Part shown: piece after piece, positions 35,315-43,935 of the stretch
Numbering within the stretch: position 1 is the stretch's first letter
Layout: each line of letters opens with the position of its first letter
Assembly (NCBI RefSeq): GCF_024347635.1
Contig: NZ_AP025511.1
Coordinates: forward strand, 682,001 to 746,000
DNA length: 64,000 nucleotides
Origin: Vibrio tasmaniensis
Lineage (GTDB): Bacteria > Pseudomonadota > Gammaproteobacteria > Enterobacterales > Vibrionaceae
Direction: 5' to 3'
Notes under the pieces: model-generated
What the model was told of the DNA's origin: nothing
The model's input: the letters and a program-made list of their open reading frames with translations, nothing else
Database searches by the model: none
Position numbers and translations under genes: made by a program

Positions 35315-36582
35315 CGTACTGAACTCGTGCTCAAATCTAAGCCAAAGCGCTTCGTGACATCGAGTGCACTGTGAACACCGTCTTCATGAAATCCGTTGTA
35401 CCAATAAGCACCTGCAAAGTGGGTGTTGTTTTTGCCGCAGATCTGATCGCGCTTATGCTGGGCTTCTACCGTATTCGAGTTAAGTACCGGGTGATGATAA
35501 ACGAAGCTGCGAATGATTTTCTCAGGCGCTATCGCGTCACTTTGGTTTAGGGTTACGCAGAAGGTATCTTGGCTTTCGATGCCTTGCAGAATGTTCATGT
35601 TGTATGTCACACAGGCAGGTCGCTGACTGTCGCCATCCAACATGTAGTTCCAGCTTGCCCAAGCCAGCTTTCTATCTGGCAGTAAGCGGGTATCAGTGTG
35701 CAGAACCACTTCATTACGACTGTATGGGATCTCGCCTAGAACCTGTTTCTCTTGCTCTGTCGCATCGCCCAGCAAATGCAGGGCTTGGTCTGAGTGACAC
35801 GCAAATATTACCTCGTCGAAGTCTTGTGTAGCGCCGTCTTCGAATTCAATCGTGATGCCCGTTTCTTGGCGAGTCACTTGTTTAATTGATGTATTTAACG
35901 CTACGGGTTTATTTAAGTGTGAAAGAATAATTTCAACGTAAGAGCGCGACCCTTTAGGAATTACATACCATTGCGGGCGGTTAGCAATGTCGAGCAGGCC
36001 GTGGTTGTAGAAGAACTGAATAAAGAATTTAAGTTCGAACTCTTCCATCTCTTCTAAGCTTGTCGACCAGATAGCCGCACCCATCGGCAAGATGTAGTGC
36101 TGGCTGAAAAAGTCGGAAAACTGGTTGTCGCTTAGGAAGCTGCCAAGGGTGACATCTGGTGTGAATTCATTGCTTTCAAACTGGGCCTTACATAACTTAT
36201 TGAACTTGAGAATGTCAGAAACTAAAGACCAGAACTGAGGTTTGAAAATATTACTCCTCTGGGCGAATAACGAATTAATGCTGTGGCCGTTGTATTCGAA
36301 TTTAGTTGTGGTGTTGTGTACGCTAAAGCTCATTTCGGTGGGTTGCCTTTCTACACCGAGTTGCTCAAGCAGTTTGTTGAAGTTTGGGTAGGTTCTGTCG
36401 TTGAAAACGATGAAGCCAGTATCAATTGAAAACGCCGTGCCTCGGTGTTCAATATCAACCGTAGCAGTGTGCCCGCCGACGTAGTCATTTTTCTCGAATA
36501 CCGTAACGTCGTGGTGCTTATCTAATACATGTGCGCAAGTCAGTCCAGAGATGCCTGAACCTATAATGGCGATTTTTTTCAT
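35311..36582 (-). CDS. FAD-dependent oxidoreductase (amine-oxidase fold)
   Basis: 423 residues with the dinucleotide motif AIIGSGISGLTCAHVLDKHHDVTVFEKNDYVGGHTATV at the N-terminus and a C-terminal FAD-contacting segment (AGAYWYNGFHEDGVHSAL). The family is often annotated as NAD/FAD-binding protein or amine oxidase; in these operons it is a probable lipid desaturase-like enzyme. The start at 36582 is preceded by AAGGATGG. The gene begins two bases after the SDR stop and overlaps DUF1365. I infer it acts on membrane acyl chains together with the CFA protein. Confidence 0.92.
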   Translation of the reverse strand: MKKIAIIGSGISGLTCAHVLDKHHDVTVFEKNDYVGGHTATVDIEHRGTAFSIDTGFIVFNDRTYPNFNKLLEQLGVERQPTEMSFSVHNTTTKFEYNGHSINSLFAQRSNIFKPQFWSLVSDILKFNKLCKAQFESNEFTPDVTLGSFLSDNQFSDFFSQHYILPMGAAIWSTSLEEMEEFELKFFIQFFYNHGLLDIANRPQWYVIPKGSRSYVEIILSHLNKPVALNTSIKQVTRQETGITIEFEDGATQDFDEVIFACHSDQALHLLGDATEQEKQVLGEIPYSRNEVVLHTDTRLLPDRKLAWASWNYMLDGDSQRPACVTYNMNILQGIESQDTFCVTLNQSDAIAPEKIIRSFVYHHPVLNSNTVEAQHKRDQICGKNNTHFAGAYWYNGFHEDGVHSALDVTKRFGLDLSTSSVR

Positions 36583-36584
36583 TG

Positions 36585-37316
36585 TTATACCATCCTTGAA
36601 GCGAGTTTTTGCCACACTGGAGTCGGTAGCATTCTTAGTAATTTCATTATTAATATGAATCGTCTTGGGAAATCGATCTCGCTCTTTCCTTGAGCAATAC
36701 CATTTACGATTCGTTGAGTGGCTGCCTCGCTACTAATAATCATAGGCATAGCGAAGGAGTTTCGCTCGGTTAATGGTGTTTCAACAAAGCCTGGGTGCAC
36801 AATTGAGACATGAATGTTGTGCTCGGCGAGATCAACTGAGAGCGTTCTACCTAAGTAGGTGAGAGCGGCCTTTGAAGCGCCGTAAGCTTCGGCTCTTGGC
36901 AGTGGTAGAAAGCTCGCGCTTGAACTCACCAAAACCAAGCGGCCGCCGGGCTTGATGTTTTTTAGCCAAGCTTTAAGGGCATAGCCAATTGAAATTAGGT
37001 TGATGTTGATGACGCGCTCGAATAACTCTGCGTCGAAATTGACAGGATCATCGATGTACTCACAATCACCCGCGTTCAAGATCAGTAGGTCGAGCGGTTT
37101 ATCTTGGTCGAGTGCTGGGAAATTGTGGTAATCGGTCAAATCAAAACAGAGTGGGTCAATTGACGAGTGCGATAAGTCTGTCTCGTGAGAATCAACTAAG
37201 GCTTGCAGCTTGTCTGGGTTACGGCCACAAGCAATCACCTGATGCCCTTGTTGAGCGTAATCGATAGCGAGTGATTGGCCGATACCTGAGGTCGCGCCTG
37301 TGATCATAATACGCAT
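36585..37316 (-). CDS. SDR-family short-chain dehydrogenase
   Basis: 243 residues with the full SDR set: nucleotide motif ITGATSGIGQSLA at the start, NAG in LILNAGD, catalytic Ser in LVSSSASF and YGASK. The start codon overlaps the SnoaL-like stop by one base. Comparable SDR genes occur in RpoE/ChrR-controlled clusters of Alphaproteobacteria. The substrate is not identifiable, though a fatty-acid or lipid aldehyde would fit the operon. Confidence 0.93.
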   Translation of the reverse strand: MRIMITGATSGIGQSLAIDYAQQGHQVIACGRNPDKLQALVDSHETDLSHSSIDPLCFDLTDYHNFPALDQDKPLDLLILNAGDCEYIDDPVNFDAELFERVININLISIGYALKAWLKNIKPGGRLVLVSSSASFLPLPRAEAYGASKAALTYLGRTLSVDLAEHNIHVSIVHPGFVETPLTERNSFAMPMIISSEAATQRIVNGIAQGKSEIDFPRRFILIMKLLRMLPTPVWQKLASRMV

Positions 37317-37747
37317 TATTGGCTCGCTCTCTTTTTGATGGATTTGATGGCGCAGCCCAGCACTGGAATGTGTTCGTACAACATAGATCCGACATCAAGA
37401 TAGTCTCTGTGATAAACCACTTGGCCGTCGAGCATCTTCAGGTGGCTGTGTCCTTGTACTTCGATTGGCTTTTGTCCATTTAATTGCTTGTGAGCAAACT
37501 GCATCGTCCAGTAAACAGAAGCTTCGTCGTTCGCTTCGAAAGTGTGTTCGATATGAAAGTAACAGCTCGTTACCTGAGTGTAGAGGTTCTCGAAGTAGTG
37601 GGTAAGCGCTGCAATTCCGCTGACATGATGCAGCGGATCTTGGAATTCGATATCAGGGTGATAAACCGTCTTTAGCACGTCGAAATTGTCGGTTCCGAGT
37701 TCTCGATACATGTTGAGAAAGTTATCAAGCCATAGAGAGTTGTCCAT
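37316..37747 (-). CDS. SnoaL/NTF2-like small protein
   Basis: 143 residues with the cone-shaped NTF2 fold signature: LNMYRELGTDNFDVLKTVYHPDIEFQDPLHHVSGIAALTHYFENLY then alternating strands. The nuclear-transport-factor-2 superfamily contains both small enzymes and ligand-binding subunits, so the role is open. The start is uncertain between ATG at 37747 and an in-frame GTG at 37756; neither has a strong ribosome-binding site. It sits 14 bases after the photolyase stop within the operon. Confidence 0.85.
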   Translation of the reverse strand: MDNSLWLDNFLNMYRELGTDNFDVLKTVYHPDIEFQDPLHHVSGIAALTHYFENLYTQVTSCYFHIEHTFEANDEASVYWTMQFAHKQLNGQKPIEVQGHSHLKMLDGQVVYHRDYLDVGSMLYEHIPVLGCAIKSIKKRASQ

Positions 37748-37761
37748 AATATTCACTCTAA

Positions 37762-39207
37762 TTATTTGAAAAAGGCTAAGGCTCTCAATCGTGCTTCTTT
37801 GTGTTCAACGATGGGTTGCCAGTATTCGCTGTTAATTCCGTTTTTTGCAATGTAATCATGTGGAAAATGCACATGTTTGTCAGGAATTTTTTGCAGCTCT
37901 GGTATGTACTTACGAATAAAAATTCCTTTTGGATCAAACTTTTCACTCTGCGTGATCGGATTGAAAATTCGAAAGTAGGGTTGAGCATCACAGCCAGTAC
38001 TTGAAGCCCATTGCCAACCGCCATTGTTCGCGCTGAAATCACCATCGATAAGGTGCGACATAAAGAAGCGTTCGCCCCAGCGCCAGTCAATCAGCAGGTG
38101 TTTGGTTAGGAAGCTTGCTACCACCATTCTGAGCCTATTGTGCATCCAGCCTGTCTCAACCAATTGACGCATCGCTGCATCAACTAATGGGTAGCCTGTT
38201 TTTCCTTCGCACCACGCCTTGAAACTAGGGTTGTCGTGATACCAATCTAAGCCGTTGTATTTCTGCTGAAAGTTTGCACCTTTAACCAGTTTAGGATGGT
38301 GGAACATCAAATGCTTATAAAAATCTCGCCAAATCAATTCATTAAGCCAAGAAAAGGCGGGCAACTGAGTATCAAATAACAAGTCCGGCTGTTGTTGAAT
38401 CAATTGAATCGCTAACCAACGAGGGCTCACAGCGCCAATGGTTAAGTAAGGGGAAAGGCCAGACGTGCCTTTTACCGATGGAATATCTCTAAGGCGAGAA
38501 TAATCGTTAACTTTATTGGCTAAGAAATTGGGAATCACGCTCTCAAGGACGTCTTGGCTTAGTGGCCAACGCTCTGAATCGGTACGCGGAAAGTCGAAAT
38601 CGTACTCGCCAGAAAAACCACTTAACGATTGTTTCAGTTGTGATAGATTCTGAAGCGAATCCGTTTCAGATGAACCTGCTTGCGCTGATACTGTCGAATG
38701 CACCGGAGCGTGGCTGCAAATGATGCCTTTCGCTTGCACTTCTTTTAACCATGCGTTTTTGAAAGGTGTGAAAACCTTGAACATCTCGCCTTGTTTGTTC
38801 AGTACGCTACCTAATGGCAGAATCGTATCGCAGTCGGTTATCTTCAGTTTGATGCCGCTTGCAATTAAGCGTTTGTCCCTTAACTGCTCATCCACTTCCG
38901 GCTCTGAATTGGCATACACACACTTCGCATCGACCTGTTTGCATAAGTTGATGAGTTGAGTAGCTTGATCGTCAAAGTCTGTGGCTTTGAGGTGCAGCAG
39001 AGTGATACCGAATTCAGCGAGTTGTAATTCAAGTTGCTTTAGGTGACGATAAATGAAATCCGCTTTGATTGGTGCAAGATGGTGTTGTTGCCATTGCTGC
39101 GGTGTTGAAATGAAAACGGCGTTAGTTACACAGTGTTCAACTGCCGCGACGAGTGCTGGGTTATCGTGAATACGCAGGTCTCGTCTTATCCATAGAATGT
39201 CGCTCAA
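37762..39207 (-). CDS. phrB: Deoxyribodipyrimidine photolyase (class I CPD type)
   Basis: 481 residues of the cryptochrome/photolyase family, which repairs UV pyrimidine dimers using blue light and FAD. The N-terminal antenna domain starts ILWIRRDLRIHDNPAL. The FAD domain has TSGLSPYLTIGAVSPRW, WLNELIWRDFYKH, the key WMHNRLRMVVASFLTKHLLIDW and the C-terminal DGDFSANNGGWQWASSTG. It overlaps the DUF523 gene by four bases (ATGA). Photolyase is a standard member of ChrR/RpoE regulons. Confidence 0.96.
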   Translation of the reverse strand: MSDILWIRRDLRIHDNPALVAAVEHCVTNAVFISTPQQWQQHHLAPIKADFIYRHLKQLELQLAEFGITLLHLKATDFDDQATQLINLCKQVDAKCVYANSEPEVDEQLRDKRLIASGIKLKITDCDTILPLGSVLNKQGEMFKVFTPFKNAWLKEVQAKGIICSHAPVHSTVSAQAGSSETDSLQNLSQLKQSLSGFSGEYDFDFPRTDSERWPLSQDVLESVIPNFLANKVNDYSRLRDIPSVKGTSGLSPYLTIGAVSPRWLAIQLIQQQPDLLFDTQLPAFSWLNELIWRDFYKHLMFHHPKLVKGANFQQKYNGLDWYHDNPSFKAWCEGKTGYPLVDAAMRQLVETGWMHNRLRMVVASFLTKHLLIDWRWGERFFMSHLIDGDFSANNGGWQWASSTGCDAQPYFRIFNPITQSEKFDPKGIFIRKYIPELQKIPDKHVHFPHDYIAKNGINSEYWQPIVEHKEARLRALAFFK

Positions 39208-40151
39208 TATCCGTATCTCAGCTTAAGTTCTTGTGGGTGTGGGTTTAGGTAAACTTGTGATTCTAGGTACTCGTTTGGGTATTCCATCAGATAGTGGTTG
39301 ATCAGCGTTAGTGGAACTAACAGAGGAACTAGCCCTTCTCTGAATGATGAAATCTGATTCGTGAGCTCTTGTTTGTGAGCGCTGCTCAGTTGTTTCTTAA
39401 AGTAACCTTGCAAATGATGCAGAGTATTAGCATGACTGCCGCGATTTGCGTGATGCATTAGCGCCGTCATCAATCCTTTAATGTACTTTTCAGCCAGCTC
39501 GTCGATCTCTAAATCGTTACTCGCTAAAAGTTTGCCCAGACTCTTGTAGCCTTCAATGTGGTGGCACATTACCAAGTACTTGTGAGCGCTGTGGAATTGA
39601 ATCAGCTTGTGTTTGGTTACACCTTCATCAACCAGGTTGAGCCACTTCTGATAAGTGAAGACACGTGTCATGAAGTTTTCGCGCAAAATAGGATCATTGA
39701 GGCGACCATTTTCTTCAACAGGAAGTAATGGGTTGCCTTCCATCACTTGTTTGGTGAACATGCCTACGCCTGTCGATTCAGAGCCGCGACCGTGGTGGTG
39801 GTATACTTTTACTCTTTCCATACCGCAGGTTGGGCTTTTTTGACACACAATGAATCCTGCGATGTGCTGGTTGCTCTTTGAATAGTTTTGTCCAAACTCG
39901 ATCAGATCATTGGTCACATCACCAGAACCGTCAGGCCTAGAAACGTGAATGATATTGTCTAGCTGACGAACTTGGCGAATGGTTGGGCGAGGTGTTGGAA
40001 GACCCACTGCCATTTCTGGGCATACCGGTTCTAGTTCAACATAATCTGCAAGGTCATCTGTACAAAAACGAGAGCGTTTGTGACCTGTATCGAAGCGTAC
40101 TTTATGTCCTGCAACACATGCACTAATGCCTATTTTAATTTTTTTTTCCAT
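39204..40151 (-). CDS. DUF523/DUF1722 (YbgA-like) protein
   Basis: 315 residues with DUF523 at the N-terminus (IKIGISACVAGHKVRFDTGHKRS, LEPVCPEMAVGL, CQKSPTCGMERVKVY; several Cys) and DUF1722 at the C-terminus (HSAHKYLVMCHH, LPLTLINHYL). The two are often fused and next to photolyase genes; the activity is unknown. It is the first gene of the ten-gene operon. AAAGGAG upstream is a strong ribosome-binding site. Its promoter region is 182 bp long and separates it from chrR. Confidence 0.92.
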   Translation of the reverse strand: MEKKIKIGISACVAGHKVRFDTGHKRSRFCTDDLADYVELEPVCPEMAVGLPTPRPTIRQVRQLDNIIHVSRPDGSGDVTNDLIEFGQNYSKSNQHIAGFIVCQKSPTCGMERVKVYHHHGRGSESTGVGMFTKQVMEGNPLLPVEENGRLNDPILRENFMTRVFTYQKWLNLVDEGVTKHKLIQFHSAHKYLVMCHHIEGYKSLGKLLASNDLEIDELAEKYIKGLMTALMHHANRGSHANTLHHLQGYFKKQLSSAHKQELTNQISSFREGLVPLLVPLTLINHYLMEYPNEYLESQVYLNPHPQELKLRYGY

Positions 40152-40220
40152 TGGCCAACTCCTTTGCTCTTGCTTTGAGCTATTTGTTTTTTATTTTATT
40201 TCAACATTGCTAATCGTACT

Positions 40221-40246
40221 TACAGAGCCAGGTGCGTTTGAAATCT
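40221..40246 (-). promoter_or_regulatory. Weak candidate ECF promoter of the ten-gene operon
   Basis: On the minus strand AGATTT (40246-40241) and TGTA (40224-40221) are spaced 16 bases, the same geometry as the TGATC(C/G)-N16-CGTA sites at the rpoE-like and LON-domain genes. Only GAT and GTA agree, so the operon may instead be reached by read-through from rpoE-chrR or use another promoter. Confidence 0.25.
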
Positions 40247-40283
40247 CAACACCATTGGTGTTTTAAGCCAGATGTATTGACGA

Positions 40284-40314
40284 TATACAGGATAGCTTCA
40301 TGCCATCCTGTATA
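40284..40314 (-). other. Hairpin after chrR
   Basis: A perfect 10-bp stem (TATACAGGAT / ATCCTGTATA) with an 11-base loop lies 20 bases beyond the chrR stop. No T tract follows on the minus strand, so it may attenuate or protect rather than fully terminate. Partial read-through could feed the downstream operon. Confidence 0.5.
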
Positions 40315-40333
40315 TTTATAGCGTGCAACTAAG

Positions 40334-41044
40334 TTAATAGATATATCTACCTAGTGGATTAAATAACTGGCTCACCCCTTTTGTGAAGTAAAGCGCATCA
40401 CTTGAAACGGTTAGACACACACAGCCTTCTTTGGTCGCAGGCTGATGGGTATGTTCTCCATCTAACCAGATGAAGTCACCTTTGTTGTAGACGCCCATTT
40501 CATCTTCGAAGCTACCTTCTAAAAGAAGCGTAATCTCAAAGCCTTTATGAGTGTGGCAAGGCACTTGTCCGTCTTTGTCTATGTGTAGCAAGCTGGTGTG
40601 GTGTGATTCGTCATCGAAATCGAGTCTTGCGCGAGAAATTTTGCCCAAGTTCATCCAATCTTTTCTTACCACTGAGTTGAGCGCGCGAGGAATCGTGAAA
40701 GTCGTGTTAGATACGGTTTCTTGTTGAGCTTCAACAACGACTTCGACAGCCTGTGACAAATCTGCCGTGATCTGATTAATCGCGTCAAAATCAAACTCTC
40801 CGTCGTTAGCTAGAAATGCATCCATTCCGCTGTCAGACAGTTTTAGCCCTGCTGTGTCGTTTTCAAAGACAGATGTGTCGCTTTCAAAGGCTGAGTCAGC
40901 AGCTTGCGCTGTCAGCATACTCACTTGTTTTTGACAGTGTTCACAAAGCTCTACATGGCTAGAAACAATCAGAGAAACCGAATCCGCTAGATTGCCATCG
41001 ACAAAATCTTTCAAGATTGCCGCATTTGGGTGATGTTTAATCAT
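40334..41044 (-). CDS. chrR: ChrR-type zinc anti-sigma factor with cupin domain
   Basis: 236 residues. The N-terminal anti-sigma domain has the zinc ligands His5 (or His4), His30, Cys34 and Cys37 (SSHVELCEHC), one residue offset from the ligands known in R. sphaeroides ChrR. The C-terminal cupin carries His164, His166, Glu170 and His200 (HTHKGFE, EHTHQP). ChrR holds its ECF sigma factor until singlet oxygen or related stress causes its turnover. The start overlaps the sigma gene by eight bases. The acidic linker (~45-115) is longer than in most family members. Confidence 0.93.
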   Translation of the reverse strand: MIKHHPNAAILKDFVDGNLADSVSLIVSSHVELCEHCQKQVSMLTAQAADSAFESDTSVFENDTAGLKLSDSGMDAFLANDGEFDFDAINQITADLSQAVEVVVEAQQETVSNTTFTIPRALNSVVRKDWMNLGKISRARLDFDDESHHTSLLHIDKDGQVPCHTHKGFEITLLLEGSFEDEMGVYNKGDFIWLDGEHTHQPATKEGCVCLTVSSDALYFTKGVSQLFNPLGRYIY

Positions 41045-41684
41045 GGTCTTGTTCCCCCATGTGAACTTTTAGTTTGGCGAGTGCGAGTCTTAGACGTGAT
41101 TTAACAGTTCCAAGCGGGACATCGAGTTGTTGGGCGAGCTGTTCTTGAGATAACTCTTGGAAATAGACACCTTTCACAATGGTTTTCTGAGCGAGAGGTA
41201 ACTTTTCTATTTGAGTCATGACGTGGCGGCTCATTAGATGATCGCCAAATGGAAGCTGCTCACTTTGTGATTCGGCTACCATGGCGTCAATCGGCCAAAT
41301 ATCGTCAGCAATGGTTTGCTCTGCTTTGGCTTTAACCTTTCTTAATATGTCGAAAGCAGCGTTTCGCATCACGGTGTATACCCAAGTGGTCGCTGCGCCT
41401 TTCTCTTCATTGTAGAGATGCGCTTTCTTCCAAACGTTAGTCATTGTGTCTTGGACTAGTTCGTTGGCAGCGGCTTCACCACCCAACTTGCTGATGCCAA
41501 AACGCTTAATTTTGGGAGCGAAGAACTTAAACAAACACGTAAATGCTTGCTTATCTCTGTCTGAACCAACCAAAATCAGCCAGCTTGAGAGTTCTGTAGG
41601 TACCTTACTTTCAGTAGGTAGTTTGTTGTCGGGGATAATGACATGCTCCTTGCCGTTCCCTGTTCTTCTGCTTTCCACTTGCAT
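41037..41684 (-). CDS. rpoE: ECF sigma factor, RpoE/ECF11 group
   Basis: 215 residues with sigma region 2 (FTCLFKFFAPKIKRFGISKLGG...ANELVQDTMTNVWKKAHLYN, WVYTVMRNAAFDILR) and region 4 (LPLAQKTIVKGVYFQELSQEQLAQQLDVPLGTVKSRLRLALAKLK). Pairing with chrR assigns it to the ECF11 group, which directs the response to singlet oxygen. It is not the envelope-stress RpoE of E. coli. The start ATG lacks a clear Shine-Dalgarno. It is preceded at 41718-41743 by a match to its own predicted promoter, indicating autoregulation. Confidence 0.92.
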   Translation of the reverse strand: MQVESRRTGNGKEHVIIPDNKLPTESKVPTELSSWLILVGSDRDKQAFTCLFKFFAPKIKRFGISKLGGEAAANELVQDTMTNVWKKAHLYNEEKGAATTWVYTVMRNAAFDILRKVKAKAEQTIADDIWPIDAMVAESQSEQLPFGDHLMSRHVMTQIEKLPLAQKTIVKGVYFQELSQEQLAQQLDVPLGTVKSRLRLALAKLKVHMGEQDHD

Positions 41685-41717
41685 AGTAATTAACCATCAT
41701 GCGAATTTGATAGACAC

Positions 41718-41743
41718 TACGTGGAGAGTGAAGGTGGGGATCA
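41718..41743 (-). promoter_or_regulatory. ECF11-type promoter of rpoE-chrR
   Basis: On the minus strand TGATCC (41743-41738) and CGTA (41721-41718) are separated by 16 bases, 34 bases ahead of the sigma gene. This is the pattern I recall for ECF11/RpoE promoters. The same spacing and nearly the same hexamer recur upstream of the LON-domain gene. Confidence 0.7.
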
Positions 41744-41794
41744 CTTTATTTTAAATTATTTTCTACTATACAAAATTATAGTGAATAAAAGTGC

Positions 41795-42415
41795 TTATTG
41801 CCCTGCAATGATTTGATTCAAAAAGGGAACTAACGACGGAAAACTAGCGGGTTCTGTGAATTTGGTTTTCTTTTCCAATGGGATAGGCATCATTTCGAGT
41901 AGTCGAGCACAGACCCATTGAGGGCTTTCAAAGTCGGGAGTGGGGTAAAGTGCTCTAATTGAATCGTGTTCTCGAAACAACTCGACGAGAAACGCAGTCA
42001 CCACGTTCGGCACCTTATAGCTGTGTTGCGGCCAGTGAGGCAGTGGGCTAAAATCACTTTTGATTAGGTCATCAGTGTCGCGGAAGGATGAGTGAAGCTG
42101 CACCAATTGTTCACCTTCAACATCGATTTCTAGAATTTGATCATCTGACATGTTGAAATCAACAATAGACACTTTTGTCCCCCAAGAACTCAGACGTTCG
42201 GAGTTGGTGTCGTCTTGAGTCGCAATGATGAAGCCGCCTCCCTGCGCCGCGTGAGCAACCATTTTCAAATACTTGGGCTCAAAAATACGCAGTCTTTGTC
42301 TGCCTCTTGGCAAAATGAATAACGGTAGAGGAAACACCGCAAGCTCTTGAGAAGTCTCTACGGGTGTTTCTGATTCGGTTTCTATCCGTGTGATCTTCTC
42401 AGCTGAATTCGGCAC
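41795..42415 (-). CDS. LON N-terminal-domain protein
   Basis: 206 residues covering only the LON substrate-binding domain: VFPLPLFILPRGRQRLRIFEPKYLKMV at the start and AFLVELFREHD and VCARLLEMMPIPLEKK later. It has no AAA or protease domain, so it cannot be a Lon protease alone. AAGGAG precedes the ATG. Its promoter region holds an ECF11-type site (42453-42478) matching that of rpoE, so it is a probable member of the same regulon. It could bind damaged proteins or act as an adaptor, which is inference. Confidence 0.88.
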   Translation of the reverse strand: MPNSAEKITRIETESETPVETSQELAVFPLPLFILPRGRQRLRIFEPKYLKMVAHAAQGGGFIIATQDDTNSERLSSWGTKVSIVDFNMSDDQILEIDVEGEQLVQLHSSFRDTDDLIKSDFSPLPHWPQHSYKVPNVVTAFLVELFREHDSIRALYPTPDFESPQWVCARLLEMMPIPLEKKTKFTEPASFPSLVPFLNQIIAGQ

Positions 42416-42452
42416 ATGGCACTCCTTAGTTCAAATGTAATTTGAGAAGATA

Positions 42453-42478
42453 TACGCGGGGAGGGTGGTGTTCGATCA
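42453..42478 (-). promoter_or_regulatory. ECF11-type promoter of the LON-domain gene
   Basis: On the minus strand TGATCG (42478-42473) and CGTA (42456-42453) are separated by exactly 16 bases, 37 bases before the start codon. The spacer is C-rich like that of the rpoE promoter. Two independent copies in one window support the motif. Confidence 0.65.
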
Positions 42479-42678
42479 ATTCGTATGGCTCTTTATGTAA
42501 GTGCTAAAGCCGCTTGATTGGCTTAGCTAGGACATATAAACCGTGGGATAAATGATTCATGGATAATGCCCTAAAGGGACGAGTTTCTTTGTTTTCCGCT
42601 GTATGTCACTACAGTTCGTTTGCGACAGTAGCAAGTTTGTTTTAGAGTGCAACTCTTCTCAGCATTTTTAGATTAGTT

Positions 42679-43857
42679 ATGGTTAGAATCAACACGAATT
42701 TAATTCAAAAGATACTCATTACACTGCCTCTGTTTTGGATTGTGACCGTTCAGGTGTGGTTAGGTCAGGGAAATAAACCTCTTGCGGCTATCACTTTATT
42801 GATTGCGGCCTGTTGTGCTCTTTTGTACCGAAAAAATAAGGAGAAGCATAACTGGTTTGAAGATGGTTGGTTATGGGTATTGCTCTTGCTCTCTATTTTT
42901 GCAGCTATCTCTTACGAGTTACATGGCTTCAGTAGTCAAGAACTGAGGGCAACTTTGATCGCTCTGGTATTTTTCCTTTTTTATCGAAATGGCTTTGTTA
43001 AATTATCAGATATACAGAACTTATGTTTCACTTCTGTTGTCAGTACAACTGTCCTCGTTGCTTACTATATCTTCTTTCTTTCTGGGGTGCGGGGGACCTT
43101 ACCATCGAATGCCCTTATTTTTGCTTCGATTCAAGGATTTTCTATCATTTTATTGCTCGCTCTAGGCTGTATTTCGTATGAAGGGAAAAGGCCTAAAACA
43201 ATGGCTATCTTGGCATTTATAGGCTTTCTATCCATGTTTTTAGTGGGCTCAAGAGGACCTCTACTAGCCGTTATTATTATTGGTTTAGTTGTCCTATTCA
43301 AAATGATGATACGGCATCGTCAGTTCAAGACACTGTTTGCTGTTAGTGTCATGGTCATTTTTTCTGTGTTTTTGATGTCTAAGTATGAAGTGGTAAGTAA
43401 ACGTATTGATTATACCTTGCATGAGTACCATCAGATATCACAAGGCAACATGGATACGTCGATTGGTTTGAGATTACAAATGTATCAAGCTGGTATCGAC
43501 TTTTTTGTGGATAGTCCCCTACTCGGCATCGGAGGTGATAAAGAGGAGCAATTAGATAAACTCTCATTTACGCCAACAAACTCGGGAAAGAGGTTTATCG
43601 TTAATGCACACCTTCATAACAATTATATTGATAAAGCAGCATCATCTGGTTTGGTAGGTATTGCCCTACTCATGCTTAGTTTTATGTACCCGTTGTTTAA
43701 TTCGAGATACAAGCTATCGCCTATTGTATTGTTACCGGTCGTATACTTTTCTTTGATGTGTCTATTCGATTCACCTTTCAGGAATGGTGATTTAGCTGTG
43801 TTGTACTTTGTGTTTATTGGAGTACTACTAAAACTGCAAGTGAGAAAAGAAGCGTAA
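42679..43857 (+). CDS. O-antigen ligase/polymerase-like membrane protein
   Basis: 392 residues with about ten hydrophobic helices and one larger periplasmic loop (~245-315) containing LRLQMYQAGIDFFVDSPLLGIG and NAHLHNNYIDKAASSGLVG. These are the hallmarks of the Wzy/WaaL O-antigen ligase family, with the conserved His in the HLHNNYI segment. It has no neighbouring sugar-nucleotide or glycosyltransferase genes, unlike LPS clusters, but is followed 78 bases later by an acyltransferase. It may attach or polymerise a glycan made elsewhere. Confidence 0.85.
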   Translation: MVRINTNLIQKILITLPLFWIVTVQVWLGQGNKPLAAITLLIAACCALLYRKNKEKHNWFEDGWLWVLLLLSIFAAISYELHGFSSQELRATLIALVFFLFYRNGFVKLSDIQNLCFTSVVSTTVLVAYYIFFLSGVRGTLPSNALIFASIQGFSIILLLALGCISYEGKRPKTMAILAFIGFLSMFLVGSRGPLLAVIIIGLVVLFKMMIRHRQFKTLFAVSVMVIFSVFLMSKYEVVSKRIDYTLHEYHQISQGNMDTSIGLRLQMYQAGIDFFVDSPLLGIGGDKEEQLDKLSFTPTNSGKRFIVNAHLHNNYIDKAASSGLVGIALLMLSFMYPLFNSRYKLSPIVLLPVVYFSLMCLFDSPFRNGDLAVLYFVFIGVLLKLQVRKEA

Positions 43858-43935
43858 TGAAACTAGCATATTACGCTAATTTCATGGTGGCTAGTTTTAG
43901 TGCATTTATAGATTTAAGGTTATAACGAACAAATA

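Noticed and set aside
42416..42678. A small RNA between the LON-domain and O-antigen ligase genes
   Set aside because: No terminator hairpin or conserved block was seen; the region is explained by two divergent promoters.
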